From Mycobacterium simulans (GTDB taxonomy: Bacteria; Actinomycetota; Actinomycetes; Mycobacteriales; Mycobacteriaceae), in assembly GCF_900232995.1 (NCBI RefSeq), contig NZ_OCVX01000005.1, forward strand, positions 506,346 to 570,345: a DNA stretch of 64,000 bases. Direction: 5' to 3'. A model generated the notes under the pieces. It ran no database searches. It was not told the DNA's origin and saw only the letters and a program-made list of their open reading frames with translations. The position numbers and the translations under genes are program-made. Of this stretch, positions 50,535-59,158 are shown piece by piece (position 1 is the stretch's first letter; every line of letters starts with the position of its first letter).

Positions 50535-51548
50535 TCAACGCGCGTCGAGCGCGAGCACCAGCTTGCCGGTGTTATCGCCGCGGAACAACGCCAATAGCAC
50601 CTCGGGAAATTCGGCGACGTCGCCGTGGACGACCTGCTCACGCGAACGCAACTCACCACCGCGCAGCCAATTCGCCAGCTGCGCAACGGCTTCGGCATAT
50701 CGGTCGGCGTAGTCGAAGACGACAAAGCCGGTCATGGATGCCCGTGCGACCAGCAGCTGCATGTAGTTGGCCGGTCCCCGTAACTCGCCGGCGGCGTTGT
50801 ACTGCGAGATGGCCCCACAGATGACGACGCGCGCGCCACGAGCCAGCCGCGACAGCGCAGCCTCCAGCACCGCTCCCCCGACGTTGTCAAAGAAGACGTC
50901 AATCCCATTGGGGGCGTGCGCCTTTAGCTGCGCGCGCAGATCGCCCGCTTGGTAGTCGATGGCGGCGTCGAATCCGAGCTCGTCTACCAGCCAGCGACAC
51001 TTGTCCTCGCCGCCGGCGATGCCGATGGCACGGCAACCGTTGATCCGGGCAATCTGGCCGGCGATGCTGCCCACCGAGCCGGCGGCCCCGGAGACGACGA
51101 CGGTCTGACCCGGCCGCGGCCGGCCGACATCGAGCAGCCCGAAATAGGCCGTCAGGCCACTGATTCCCAGAGCACCCAGATGTACCGGCGCGGGTGCGAC
51201 GGTGGTGTCCACCGCAGTCACGCCACTCCCGTTAGAAACCGCGTAGCGCTGCACCCCGAACATGCCGTACACCTCGTCGCCGGCCGCGAAATCGGGGTGA
51301 CGAGAATCGATGACGCGCCCAATGCCACCGGCGCGCATCACCTCACCGATCTCGACGGGCGGCACGTAGGAGCGACCCGCGTTCATCCAGGTCCGCATCG
51401 CCGGATCGACCGACAGGTACTCGACCCGCACCAGAAACTCGCCCTCGGCCGGATTCCCGGCGGGCTCATCGATGATCTCGAAGTTCGAGGGTTTGGGCAT
51501 TCCGATCGGACGGGCGGCCAGACGGCACACGGTGTTGACGATGCTCAC
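50535..51548 (-). CDS. MDR-type NADP-dependent oxidoreductase (CurA-like)
   Basis: A 337-residue zinc-free medium-chain reductase: SVDPAMRTWMN, MRAGGIGRVIDSRHPDFAAGD, the Rossmann loop VVVSGAAGSVGSIAGQIA, then GIAGGEDKCRWLVDELGFD and DVFFDNVGGAVLEAAL. Relatives reduce alpha,beta-unsaturated ketones or act on prostaglandin-like compounds. GTG 51548 is preceded by AGGAG at some distance. It is the last gene of a minus-strand run with the LLM enzyme three bases upstream. Confidence 0.91.
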   Translation of the reverse strand: MSIVNTVCRLAARPIGMPKPSNFEIIDEPAGNPAEGEFLVRVEYLSVDPAMRTWMNAGRSYVPPVEIGEVMRAGGIGRVIDSRHPDFAAGDEVYGMFGVQRYAVSNGSGVTAVDTTVAPAPVHLGALGISGLTAYFGLLDVGRPRPGQTVVVSGAAGSVGSIAGQIARINGCRAIGIAGGEDKCRWLVDELGFDAAIDYQAGDLRAQLKAHAPNGIDVFFDNVGGAVLEAALSRLARGARVVICGAISQYNAAGELRGPANYMQLLVARASMTGFVVFDYADRYAEAVAQLANWLRGGELRSREQVVHGDVAEFPEVLLALFRGDNTGKLVLALDAR

Positions 51549-51551
51549 GAT

Positions 51552-52514
51552 TCAGATCTCCTGGACTAATGCTTGAAGAGTCGCTCGGCCTCCCGGGTCT
51601 TCGGCCGTAACGGGCACGACGGCCACGCAGTCCGCGCCGGCTTCGCGGTAGGCGCGCAGCCGCGCCGCGACTCGATCAGCGCTGCCCAACGCGCATACGG
51701 CTTCGAGCAGCTCGACCGGGATAGCGGCCGCAAGTTCGCGGCGAGTTGCGCCGGCACGGGCCCTCCGAACGAGGTCGTCAAAGCCGAGCGCACTGAACAT
51801 TTCGCCGTAGCCGGGCGGACCGAGATACACGGCCAACTGCGCGGCCAGTTGGGCGTGCGCGGCGTCACCGGGGTTGACGGCTATAGGTACCCACACCGTG
51901 ACGCGCGGTGCGGCGCGGCCGGTCACCGCAGCATCGATCGCGCGACGAACCTCCGCGACGCGGGAGGGCGACGCAAGGTTGAGCGCGACCTCATCCGCGT
52001 GCTGCGCTGCCAGACGAATCATGCCGGGACCGAACGCCCCCAACGCAATTCGCGTGTCGGGACATGCGGTGCGCAACCGAAAGCCGCGGCTGGTGACGTG
52101 CCGGCCCGCGTACTCGAGGCGTGCGCCGGTCAATATCGAACGCAGGCATTCAATTGTTTCGCGCACCACCGGCACGTGGTGCGCCCATGGACGGTCATGC
52201 CAGCCACTCACGATCGCCGGGCTGGAGGCCCCCAAGGCGATGTCGACCGGGCTGCCGGTGAGTGAGGCGACCGAACTTACCCCCAGCGCCAGTGCCACGG
52301 GGCTGCGTACGCCGACGGCCAGCGGTCCGATCTTGAGGGTCATTCCCGGCGCGCGCAGCCCGATCGCGGTCGCGAGCGCGAATGCGTCGTAAGTTGCCAT
52401 TTCGCCAATCCACACCGCGTCCAAGCCCGCGTCAGAAGCGGCCTGCGCGACGTCCACGGCCTCGAGGTCGGGTCGGTCAAGCCAAAACGGTAGGACGACT
52501 TCGATGCCGCTCAC
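51552..52514 (-). CDS. LLM-class F420-dependent oxidoreductase
   Basis: A 320-residue luciferase-like TIM barrel: VVLPFWLDRPDLEAVDVAQ, AVWIGEMATYDAFALA, LGVSSVASLTGSPVDIALGAS and a C-terminal YREAGADCVAVVPVTAED. The start GTG overlaps the stop of the upstream acyl-CoA-dehydrogenase-like pseudogene by four bases (GTGA), so it belongs to that operon and presumably once worked in the same pathway. From memory this is Rv3093c. Confidence 0.89.
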   Translation of the reverse strand: MSGIEVVLPFWLDRPDLEAVDVAQAASDAGLDAVWIGEMATYDAFALATAIGLRAPGMTLKIGPLAVGVRSPVALALGVSSVASLTGSPVDIALGASSPAIVSGWHDRPWAHHVPVVRETIECLRSILTGARLEYAGRHVTSRGFRLRTACPDTRIALGAFGPGMIRLAAQHADEVALNLASPSRVAEVRRAIDAAVTGRAAPRVTVWVPIAVNPGDAAHAQLAAQLAVYLGPPGYGEMFSALGFDDLVRRARAGATRRELAAAIPVELLEAVCALGSADRVAARLRAYREAGADCVAVVPVTAEDPGGRATLQALVQEI

Positions 52515-53582
52515 AGCATCAACACGTCGGCAGGCTGGTCCAGCAGGACGCGGCCGGGCAGCTCGCGCGATGCCTCGTTGACCTGGAAATGAGCGGTGGC
52601 CGTGAATGCGTCCCGGAACCGACGTTGCAGGGGTGCGCCGTCGTAGATGGCGCTGCCGCCGGCGAGGTCGTACATGGTCCGCACCACGTCGGCGGAGGTC
52701 CGTACCGAGTGCGTGGCCGCCAGCCGGAGCCGGTTGCGCATCGCGACCGGTACCGGTTCCGGTTGCTGGCTGGCCCGCCAGGCTTCGTCGATCGCCTCGT
52801 AGTACAGCGCGCGGGCGGCGCCCAGCGCCGACTCGGCAGTGGCCACCGCCGCTTGTGTCGCCGGACGCTGCGCCAAGGTGCGCGTCGCGCCGAGTCCCTT
52901 CTTACCGCCGGCCAGCTCGACAAGGTCGTCAATCGCGGCGCGCGCATTCCCCAACGCGGCCGCCCCGATCGACAACGCGAAGAAGCCGAACACCGGAAAG
53001 CGATACAGCGGCCGATCGATGGCCGGTCCGTCAAACACCGAGAACACGCGATCGGCGGGCACGAAGACATCGTCGGCAAGGCTGTCGTGGCTCCCGGTGC
53101 CGCGCAGGCCCAGCGTGTGCCACGTGTCCAGGACCTGCAGGTCGTCTTTGTGCAGTGCCACGACCGATGGCACGCGTTTTTCATCGACAAAGCAGCCGGC
53201 AAACATCATGTCAGCGTGGTTGATTCCGCTGCAGAATGGCCAGCGGCCGGACACCACTACACCGCCGTCCACTGACCTCGCCGTGCCCCGCGGCGCCCAG
53301 ACCCCCGCCGCGACACGCGCTGGTAATCGCGATTGACACGCACCATCCTGCCGAGGCGTCGCCGCGCGCTACCGCTTCGGCGCACCGCAGCGCCCGCCCG
53401 GGCGGCAGCTCTAGCGCCCGCACCTCGCGCGGCATGGTGGCACGCAGTAACCCGGCCTCAGCTAGACGCGCCACCAGCTCGTCGGGAAGTCGGCGATCGC
53501 GGTCGATCTCCGCGGACATCTCCCGAGCCGACAGCGCAATTTTCTCGGCGATTGCCTCGATCTCGGTGTCGCTTTGATTCAT
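52511..53582 (-). pseudogene. Frameshifted acyl-CoA-dehydrogenase/flavin-monooxygenase-like gene
   Basis: The N-terminal part starts at ATG 53582 (MNQSDTEIEAIAEKIALS) and runs to GDASAGWCVSIAITSA near 53325. The conserved continuation VWAPRGTARSVDGGVVVSG is in another frame and runs on to the stop at 52511. Compared with the family, roughly 20 residues between SIAITS and the VWAPRG strand are missing, so a small deletion, not a multiple of three, near 53306-53325 shifted the frame. The remaining C-terminal part keeps the acyl-CoA dehydrogenase helical bundle. From memory Rv3094c is intact at about 376 residues. Unless this is a sequencing error, no functional enzyme is made. Confidence 0.78.
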
Positions 53583-53634
53583 CGGCGGCTCCCGGTAGCG
53601 GTGGTGGTTGCGGTTCAATCACGTTACCACCTAT

Positions 53635-53651
53635 GGTTCAGTAATTGAACC
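53635..53651. promoter_or_regulatory. HxlR operator palindrome
   Basis: GGTTCA-GTAAT-TGAACC is a 6-bp-arm inverted repeat, with further half-sites GGTTCA at 53612 and GGTTGAAC just before the HxlR start. It lies between the divergent pseudogene and the HxlR gene, close to a TACAGT -10 candidate (53655-53660). It is probably bound by the HxlR protein. Confidence 0.6.
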
Positions 53652-53669
53652 GGGTACAGTGGTTGAACT

Positions 53670-54146
53670 ATGGCCGCTGCCGACCTATCCCACCGTTTCG
53701 AAGGCGAATCGGTCGGCCGAGCGCTTGAGCTGGTCGGCGAACGCTGGACACTGCTCATCCTGCGCGAGGCGTTCTTCGGGGTGCAGCGCTTCGGCCAGCT
53801 CGCGCGCAACCTCAACATTCCGCGTCCCACGCTGTCGTCGCGGCTGCGGATGCTCGTCGATGTGGGCCTGCTGGACCGGGTGCCGTACTCGCAGGAGCCC
53901 GAGCGCCACGAGTACCGGCTCACCGACGCGGGACGCGAACTCTTCGGAGCGATCGTCGTCCTGATGCGGTGGGGGGACGAACATTTGCCGCACCCAGGCG
54001 GCCCACCAATTCTGTTGCGTCACCACAGTTGCGGGGAATTCGTCGATCCCCGCCTGGTGTGCGCCCGCTGCGGCGAAGAGATCACCGCCAGAAACGTGAC
54101 ACCGGAGCCCGGGCCGGGTTTCCGCGATCGGCTGGCATCGCCGTAA
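53670..54146 (+). CDS. HxlR-family transcriptional regulator
   Basis: A 158-residue winged-helix protein: SVGRALELVGERWTLLILREA, followed by GVQRFGQLARNLNIPRPTLSSRLRMLVDVGLLDR (the recognition helix) and the PERHEYRLTDAGREL wing. The C-terminal extension contains a Cys/His-rich zinc-ribbon-like tail (HHSCGEFVDPRLVCARCG). It is divergent from the acyl-CoA-dehydrogenase-like pseudogene and its LLM and MDR followers, which it probably regulates. Confidence 0.9.
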   Translation: MAAADLSHRFEGESVGRALELVGERWTLLILREAFFGVQRFGQLARNLNIPRPTLSSRLRMLVDVGLLDRVPYSQEPERHEYRLTDAGRELFGAIVVLMRWGDEHLPHPGGPPILLRHHSCGEFVDPRLVCARCGEEITARNVTPEPGPGFRDRLASP

Positions 54147-54183
54147 GCCGCTGCGACACAACGAAATCATTGCGAATCGATAA

Positions 54184-54227
54184 GCAAGGCTAAACACGTC
54201 GCCGAGCAAGCCTAAACACGTCGCCGA
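54184..54227. repeat. 22-bp tandem direct repeat upstream of the GH5-like gene
   Basis: Two head-to-tail copies of GCAAGSCTAAACACGTCGCC followed by GA (54184-54205 and 54206-54227) differ at one position. They lie 19 bases before GTG 54246, where a promoter or operator is expected. Two copies with exact 22-bp periodicity (about two helical turns) suit cooperative binding of a regulator. Confidence 0.7.
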
Positions 54228-54245
54228 AAAACTTATCGTCTGTTC

Positions 54246-55382
54246 GTGCACCGCCGAACCGCCCTGAAGTTACCGCTGGCGCTGGCAGTGGGCACGGCGC
54301 TCACCCGAGCTCCCCGCGCCACCGCCGAACCCGGCCGTTGGCCCGCTGACCGTGCCCATAGCTGGTATCAGGCGCAAGGCTGGCTCGTCGGCGCGAACTA
54401 CATCACCTCCAACGCCATCAATCAGCTCGAGATGTTTCAGCCCGGCACCTATGACCCCCGGCGCATCGATGCCGAGTTGGGGGTCGCGCGGCTGCACGGG
54501 TTCAACACTGTGCGGGTCTTCCTCCACGATCAGCTGTGGGCCCAGGATCGCCAAGGATTCCAGAGCCGTCTCGCGCACTTCGTCGCCATCGCCGCCAACC
54601 GCGGCATCAAGCCATTGTTTGTCTTATTTGACTCCTGTTGGGATCCGTTCCCCAGGCTGGGTCCTCAGCGCGCGCCAAGGCCTGGTGTGCACAACTCCGG
54701 TTGGGTGCAGAGTCCCGGTGCTGACCGCCTCGGCGATCGCCGATACAGCGGCGTTCTGCACGACTATGTCACGGGAGTGTTGAGCCAATTCCGTAGTGAC
54801 AACCGCGTTTTGGGGTGGGACCTGTGGAACGAACCCGACAATCCCGCGCGCGTGTATCGGAATGTGGAGCGGAAAGACAAGCTTCAGCTTGTCGCGGACT
54901 TGCTCCCGCAAGTGTTTCGGTGGGCGCGCGCGGTTGATCCTGCTCAGCCATTGACGAGTGGCGTCTGGCAAGGAAGCTGGGGAGATCCGGGGCGCCGCAG
55001 CACAATCAGTGGCATTCAACTCGACAACTCGGACGTGATCACATTCCACAGCTACGCTCCGCCAGCCGATTTCGAGAGCCGGATCGCCGAACTTTCCCCG
55101 CTGGGGCGGCCGATCCTTTGCACCGAGTATCTGGCTCGGTCCAAGGGCAGCACGGTCGAGGGAATCCTGCCAATTGCGAAGCGGCACAACGTTGGTGCGT
55201 TCAATTGGGGTTTGGTCGCCGGAAAGACTCAGACGTACCTGCCATGGGATTCGTGGGACCACCCGTACCCCAAGCCGCCGAAAGTATGGTTCAGCGACCT
55301 CCTACTCCCCAATGGACGGCCCTTTCAGGACAGCGAAATTCAAACGATTCGGAAGCTTGCCAGCTTGCAAAATCAGGACTAA
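54246..55382 (+). CDS. Tat-exported GH5-like glycosidase
   Basis: 378 residues. The N terminus HRRTALKLPLALAVGTALT is a short twin-arginine-type signal. The TIM barrel has FNTVRVFLHDQLW, GWDLWNEPDNP with the acid/base Glu after Asn, and ILCTEYLARSKG with the nucleophile Glu. The final barrel strand is GAFNWGLVAGK. This is the clan-A GH5/cellulase-like fold. Its target sugar polymer is unknown. From memory the Rv3096 homologue has about the same length. Confidence 0.88.
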   Translation: MHRRTALKLPLALAVGTALTRAPRATAEPGRWPADRAHSWYQAQGWLVGANYITSNAINQLEMFQPGTYDPRRIDAELGVARLHGFNTVRVFLHDQLWAQDRQGFQSRLAHFVAIAANRGIKPLFVLFDSCWDPFPRLGPQRAPRPGVHNSGWVQSPGADRLGDRRYSGVLHDYVTGVLSQFRSDNRVLGWDLWNEPDNPARVYRNVERKDKLQLVADLLPQVFRWARAVDPAQPLTSGVWQGSWGDPGRRSTISGIQLDNSDVITFHSYAPPADFESRIAELSPLGRPILCTEYLARSKGSTVEGILPIAKRHNVGAFNWGLVAGKTQTYLPWDSWDHPYPKPPKVWFSDLLLPNGRPFQDSEIQTIRKLASLQNQD

Positions 55383-55399
55383 ACGTCGCCTTCTGGACT

Positions 55400-55900
55400 T
55401 CACCACGTCGGTGCGGGGTCTAACATCGCGACGTGGTCGCGTTGCCACTGATACCTCACGGTGGTGATCGGTCCAGAGCATGCGGTACAGACGTTCCGGT
55501 CGTCTTTGTAGTTGAGGGCGACCGTGTCGTCAGTTGTCTGAGCCCCGTTGATGGAGGTGAAAGCGTATGCCTTTAGCGTGCCTACCCCAGCGAAAGTGCC
55601 GTTGTGGAAGAGCAATGCCAGATCAGGCGAGCCGCCGGTCGCTCCTTCGACGGTGATGATGACCGCCGAAAGGGTTGTGCACGGGTTGTAATTGCTGCTC
55701 GGATCGAAGCTTTTTGGGTTGGTGCTCCATGGGTAGCTTTGCGGCAGCGCCGGCAACGAGCTGATCGCGCTTTGGATCTCCGGGGCACTCAGGTTGACCC
55801 CGCACGTCGGTGCTGCATGCGCGGGCGCTGCCGGCAGTGGGTTCAGCATGCAAAGAACGGCGACAAGCGCGGCCCATGTAACCACTCGCACGATTCGCAT
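55400..55900 (-). CDS. LppP/LprE-like secreted protein
   Basis: A 166-residue exported protein. The signal ends PAAPAHA-APTCGV. The mature domain follows the LppP/LprE pattern: SAISSLPALPQSYPWS, NYNPCTTLSAVIITVEGATG, SPDLALLFHNGTF and a final TTVRYQWQRDHVAML. No lipobox Cys follows the signal peptide directly, so unlike LppP and LprE it looks secreted rather than lipid-anchored. Function unknown. Confidence 0.82.
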   Translation of the reverse strand: MRIVRVVTWAALVAVLCMLNPLPAAPAHAAPTCGVNLSAPEIQSAISSLPALPQSYPWSTNPKSFDPSSNYNPCTTLSAVIITVEGATGGSPDLALLFHNGTFAGVGTLKAYAFTSINGAQTTDDTVALNYKDDRNVCTACSGPITTVRYQWQRDHVAMLDPAPTW

Positions 55901-56044
55901 CGAAGCACTGCCTCCTGTTCCCGGAATGCGCAGTCGCAGTGTGGCATCCCCGCGCTCAAAACTGCTGCGACGCTGTCAAAGAGATGAGGAATCGATAACT
56001 CGCCTTTATCTGGCCTTGACGGACAGCCAAGCCCAGTGGCCGCC

Positions 56045-56842
56045 CTACCGGGGTTGGTTCGGTACGCCTGGGAACAGCTGGTCGGTTGGTCCCGAGGTCA
56101 CCCAACCTCCCATCTTCGTAGCTAGGTGGGGCGCAAAGACCGCCCCGTAGAGCAGGTTTCCGATGACGACGACCGCGGCGATGGATACGACTGACGACTG
56201 CAGGCGGCTCGTCGACTTCTTGTCGGCCCACATCTCGATGACATTTCGCCCCTTGGAATCCGTGCGGCCCAATAGGTACGTGAACACCATCATCTGCACG
56301 CCTAACGCAAGGGAGTCATAGATCGGGTACTGGTGCTTGGTCCCCTCAAAGATTGCAAGCCCGGGAATCACGTAGCCGTAGTGGAAAACGCCGAGCCGGG
56401 CGCCAATGAACGCGTTGAAGACGAAGGCCCAGCAGAAGCCAACCGCAAGGCCCAAGGTAAGGAGAGTGATCGGGCCCCTTCTCCCTGCGAGCCAGCCGAA
56501 CCGTGCGCTCAACCATCGCCCGAGCGGGGCGCCGATCACGGCGGGCATCACGAAATAGCCGATGTAGCCGACCGGCACGGACGAGGGCAGCCCACCCCAA
56601 GTCATGTTCAGCGGCCACCATGACGGCATGCGAGGCAGAGCGGGCGGGAACTGCGCGTACATCGCCCAGTCGTAGGGCGCTTCGATCCACGAGAACGAGA
56701 TCGCCGAGATGCAGAGCAGTAAGAGTGGGTGGATGCGACGGCCGCGGATGCTCAGGTATACGCCCATTGCGGTAAACAGGATGCCGCTGCCCCAGCCGAA
56801 GATAACCGCCGCCGTCAGCAGGGGCGTCAACTCGGCGCTCAT
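56045..56842 (-). CDS. AveC-like (spirocyclase family) membrane protein
   Basis: A 265-residue protein with six or seven membrane helices. It resembles the actinobacterial AveC family by its WIEAPYDWAMYAQFPP segment, the WPLNMTWGGLPSSVP loop and FHYGYVIPGLAIFEG. AveC forms the spiroketal of avermectin in Streptomyces. In mycobacteria such proteins are widespread with unknown role. The assignment rests on overall pattern and is not certain. Its ATG overlaps the stop of a 36-codon gene (ATGA). Confidence 0.7.
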   Translation of the reverse strand: MSAELTPLLTAAVIFGWGSGILFTAMGVYLSIRGRRIHPLLLLCISAISFSWIEAPYDWAMYAQFPPALPRMPSWWPLNMTWGGLPSSVPVGYIGYFVMPAVIGAPLGRWLSARFGWLAGRRGPITLLTLGLAVGFCWAFVFNAFIGARLGVFHYGYVIPGLAIFEGTKHQYPIYDSLALGVQMMVFTYLLGRTDSKGRNVIEMWADKKSTSRLQSSVVSIAAVVVIGNLLYGAVFAPHLATKMGGWVTSGPTDQLFPGVPNQPR

Positions 56843-56949
56843 TGCTCGTCAGCCGCGCCACCGCGCGCTTCGGGGTCGAAGTAAACGACCAAGCCAACGA
56901 CGAGGGCGATCAGTCCAAACAATGTGCCGAGCATGATGACCGCACCCAT
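56839..56949 (-). CDS. 36-aa membrane microprotein coupled to the AveC-like gene
   Basis: ATG 56949 to TGA 56839. The product opens MGAVIMLGTLFGLIALVVG, continues to VVYFDPEA and ends in a short polar tail. It forms one membrane helix. The stop overlaps the AveC-like start by four bases, which strongly supports real translation. Close to the operator at 56953-56968, it is the first gene of the operon, so the transcript is nearly leaderless. A small subunit or stabiliser of the AveC-like protein is the inference. Confidence 0.75.
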   Translation of the reverse strand: MGAVIMLGTLFGLIALVVGLVVYFDPEARGGAADEQ

Positions 56950-56952
56950 ATT

Positions 56953-56968
56953 AATAGTGGACACTATT
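56953..56968. promoter_or_regulatory. 16-bp palindromic TetR operator
   Basis: AATAGTG-GA-CACTATT has perfect 7-bp arms. It lies between the AveC-like operon (minus) and the TetR gene (plus), three bases from the microprotein start, and would cover both promoters. Binding by the divergent TetR is inferred. Confidence 0.68.
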
Positions 56969-56996
56969 CTATAAGGACCGGTCAAGGCCGACTATC

Positions 56997-57638
56997 GTGA
57001 ACGCCGTGGCAGACAGGTCGGGTCCGGCGATCCGACGGCCCCGCGGGGAGCCGCGCAGACTCCTGCTCGATGCCGCCCGCGAGCTGTTCGCTCGCCAGGA
57101 CTACCGCAGCACCACGACGCGTGAAATCGCCGAGGCCGCCGGGGTCAGCGAATACTTGCTGTTCCGCCACTTTGGCTCGAAGGCAGGACTGTTTCGGCAA
57201 GCCCTGGTAGTTCCATTTACGAGCTTCGTCGACGAATTCGGCCGAACGTGGCAGTCGGTGGTCCCCGAGGAGACCGACGAAGAGGAGCTGGCCCGGCATT
57301 TCGTCGAACGACTCTATGACGTGGTCGTGGAACACCGAGGCCTGTTACTGACGCTGGCGGCCTCGGAGTCGTTCAGCGAGGAGGAAATTGCCAGCGCGGG
57401 CATGGCCGACATCAGGCGGGCCATCGCGGTACTCGGTCAGATCAGCGCCGAGGGCATGCGCTTACGCGGGATGCGATCGAGGCAGCCGGACCTGCCGGCT
57501 CACTCAACGGTGGCGATGATCGTCGGCATGGTCGCGTTGCGTTCGGCCTTTTTCGGAGAAAAGCCACCCCCGAAAGAGGCGATTGTCGACGAACTCGTCC
57601 AGGCGATACTGCACGGCTTCCTGCATCGACACTCCTGA
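56997..57638 (+). CDS. TetR-family regulator, divergent from the AveC-like operon
   Basis: 213 residues with helix-turn-helix TREIAEAAGVSEYLLFRHFGSKAGLF. The C-terminal domain has the VVEHRGLLLTLAASESFSEEEI helix typical of the group. GTG 56997 or GTG 57006 starts it. It probably represses the AveC-like genes through the palindrome at 56953. Confidence 0.9.
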   Translation: MNAVADRSGPAIRRPRGEPRRLLLDAARELFARQDYRSTTTREIAEAAGVSEYLLFRHFGSKAGLFRQALVVPFTSFVDEFGRTWQSVVPEETDEEELARHFVERLYDVVVEHRGLLLTLAASESFSEEEIASAGMADIRRAIAVLGQISAEGMRLRGMRSRQPDLPAHSTVAMIVGMVALRSAFFGEKPPPKEAIVDELVQAILHGFLHRHS

Positions 57639-57669
57639 GCAGCAGCAGCACCACCGAAGGGAGAAACTT

Positions 57670-58023
57670 TTGGCGAAGTACCTTGTGCTCTATTCGTCCA
57701 CGCACCGAACCGGCCAGGAACTTCGATGGCGGCTTGCTGCTGATGCTGATCTCGACGAGGTTCAGCGGCGGCTAGATCGAGCACAGCCAGGAGAGTTCGT
57801 GAAAGTTCCTGTGGTCCTAGAAGACGAACTCGACACACTTCAATTGCGGCTGCAACCGTATCAGTTTGGAGCGTGGCTTGTTCTCGACCTGCCGGAGGTG
57901 CAGGGCGCCCCGGCGCCGTTGCTGGCCGCTCGGGGCCGGATGCCTGACTGGGGCCGGCTGTTCCGGCAAGTGCACCAAGCCGCCGACGTAGCTCGTGAAT
58001 CCAAGCGACAACAGTCTGAGTGA
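57670..58023 (+). CDS. Hypothetical protein (117 aa)
   Basis: Starts at TTG 57670 after AGGGAG (57657-57662). The chain has KYLVLYSSTHRTGQELRWRL at the N terminus, a helical middle (LDEVQRRLDRAQPGEFVKVPVV) and ends in a charged tail. It has no signal or membrane segment. I do not recognise it. The strong ribosome site and mycobacterial codon use support coding. Direction and spacing (about 30 bases) suggest cotranscription with the TetR gene. Confidence 0.68.
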   Translation: MAKYLVLYSSTHRTGQELRWRLAADADLDEVQRRLDRAQPGEFVKVPVVLEDELDTLQLRLQPYQFGAWLVLDLPEVQGAPAPLLAARGRMPDWGRLFRQVHQAADVARESKRQQSE

Positions 58024-58108
58024 ATTCGTGCCTGAACGAATTCAGTTCCGCCGTGACAAAGGACGGCGCTAGGCGACTCGGACTTGTCAACCAGGATTAA
58101 GAGCGGCC

Positions 58109-58240
58109 ATGGCCGGAATGGTGGTCGGTCGTGTCGTTTCGGCCGTCGTCGAAGGCGGAAATCCGTTCTATCCCAACTGGGCTTACGCCATCGCGGAATT
58201 GGGCGCCGCCGCAGCGCTGCTGCTCACCGCGCGGGGATAA
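58109..58240 (+). pseudogene. Fragment of a DUF4345-like membrane protein
   Basis: ATG 58109 to TAA 58238-58240 encodes 43 residues, GRVVSAVVEGGNPF followed by a hydrophobic helix AIAELGAAAALLLTARG. This resembles only the last quarter of DUF4345/DoxX-like membrane proteins, in which a GRLLS-type segment precedes the last helix. No upstream part is found, so it is probably a gene remnant rather than an intact gene. Confidence 0.45.
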
Positions 58241-58256
58241 ATGGCATCCTGAGTGC

Positions 58257-59123
58257 GTGTTCGACGCGCTCGACCATGTGATCGTCGCGGTGCGCGATCT
58301 CGACGACGCCACGCGCAGCTACGCCGCGCTGCTGTCGCGCAACCCATCATGGCGCGGCGATCATCCGGGCTGGGGCACGGCGAATGCGCTATTCCGGCTC
58401 GACAACACCTACCTAGAGCTGATCACGCCGTACGGCGATGGCCCGCTCGGGCGCACGGTCGCATGGCACCTGGATCGGCGAGGCGAGGGGCCGATCGGAC
58501 TCGCGTTCGCCAGTTCCGATCTCGACACCGCACACCGGCAACTGGCCGCGAACGGCCTCGAGCCGCCGGCTGTGTCCCCCGGCGTCGGCCGCGATACCGA
58601 GACTGGGCTCACCCGGCGCTGGCGCAGCATGCTGCTACCGGAAACGTGTACCCGTGGCGTGTTGATGATCGCGATCGAGCACGAGACACCGAATCGCCTT
58701 CCCGAGGCGCTGCCGGTCGGATCCGAGGATGCGATCGTCACCGGGATCGACCACGTGGTGGTGCGGACGTCGGATGCGGATGCGGCGATCGCGCTATACC
58801 GCGATGGGCTCCGCCTGCGCCTCGCGCTCGACCGCAGCTTTCCGGACTGGGGCATGCGGCTGGTGTTCCTGCGCGTGGGCGGGGTCACCGTCGAGCTCGC
58901 GCAGTCGTTGTCCGACGCGGAGGTCCCGGACCTCACCGATCAGGTGTGGGGGCTTTCCTGGCGCGTTCCGAACGCCGATGCCGCGCGGACGCGGCTCGCG
59001 CAAGCCGGGTTCGACGTCTCCGACGTGCGACCGGGGCGCAAGCCTGGCACGCGTGTGATCAGCGTGCGGGATGGCACGTGCGGCGTACCGACGCTGTTCA
59101 TCGAGGCCGCCCAGTCCGCGTAG
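58257..59123 (+). CDS. Two-domain VOC (glyoxalase-fold) protein
   Basis: 288 residues made of two vicinal-oxygen-chelate modules. The first opens LDHVIVAVRDLDDATRSYAALL with LELITPYGDGPLG later. The second opens IDHVVVRTSDADAAIALYRDGL, with FPDWGMRLVFLRVGGVTVELAQ. The His of each DH motif and Glu residues in LEL and VEL are candidate metal ligands. The reaction is unknown. GTG 58257 is chosen because the longer frame is unconserved. Confidence 0.88.
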   Translation: MFDALDHVIVAVRDLDDATRSYAALLSRNPSWRGDHPGWGTANALFRLDNTYLELITPYGDGPLGRTVAWHLDRRGEGPIGLAFASSDLDTAHRQLAANGLEPPAVSPGVGRDTETGLTRRWRSMLLPETCTRGVLMIAIEHETPNRLPEALPVGSEDAIVTGIDHVVVRTSDADAAIALYRDGLRLRLALDRSFPDWGMRLVFLRVGGVTVELAQSLSDAEVPDLTDQVWGLSWRVPNADAARTRLAQAGFDVSDVRPGRKPGTRVISVRDGTCGVPTLFIEAAQSA

Positions 59124-59158
59124 CGAGGCGACCAACGAGCCAGCTTCGTGACGGCCAA

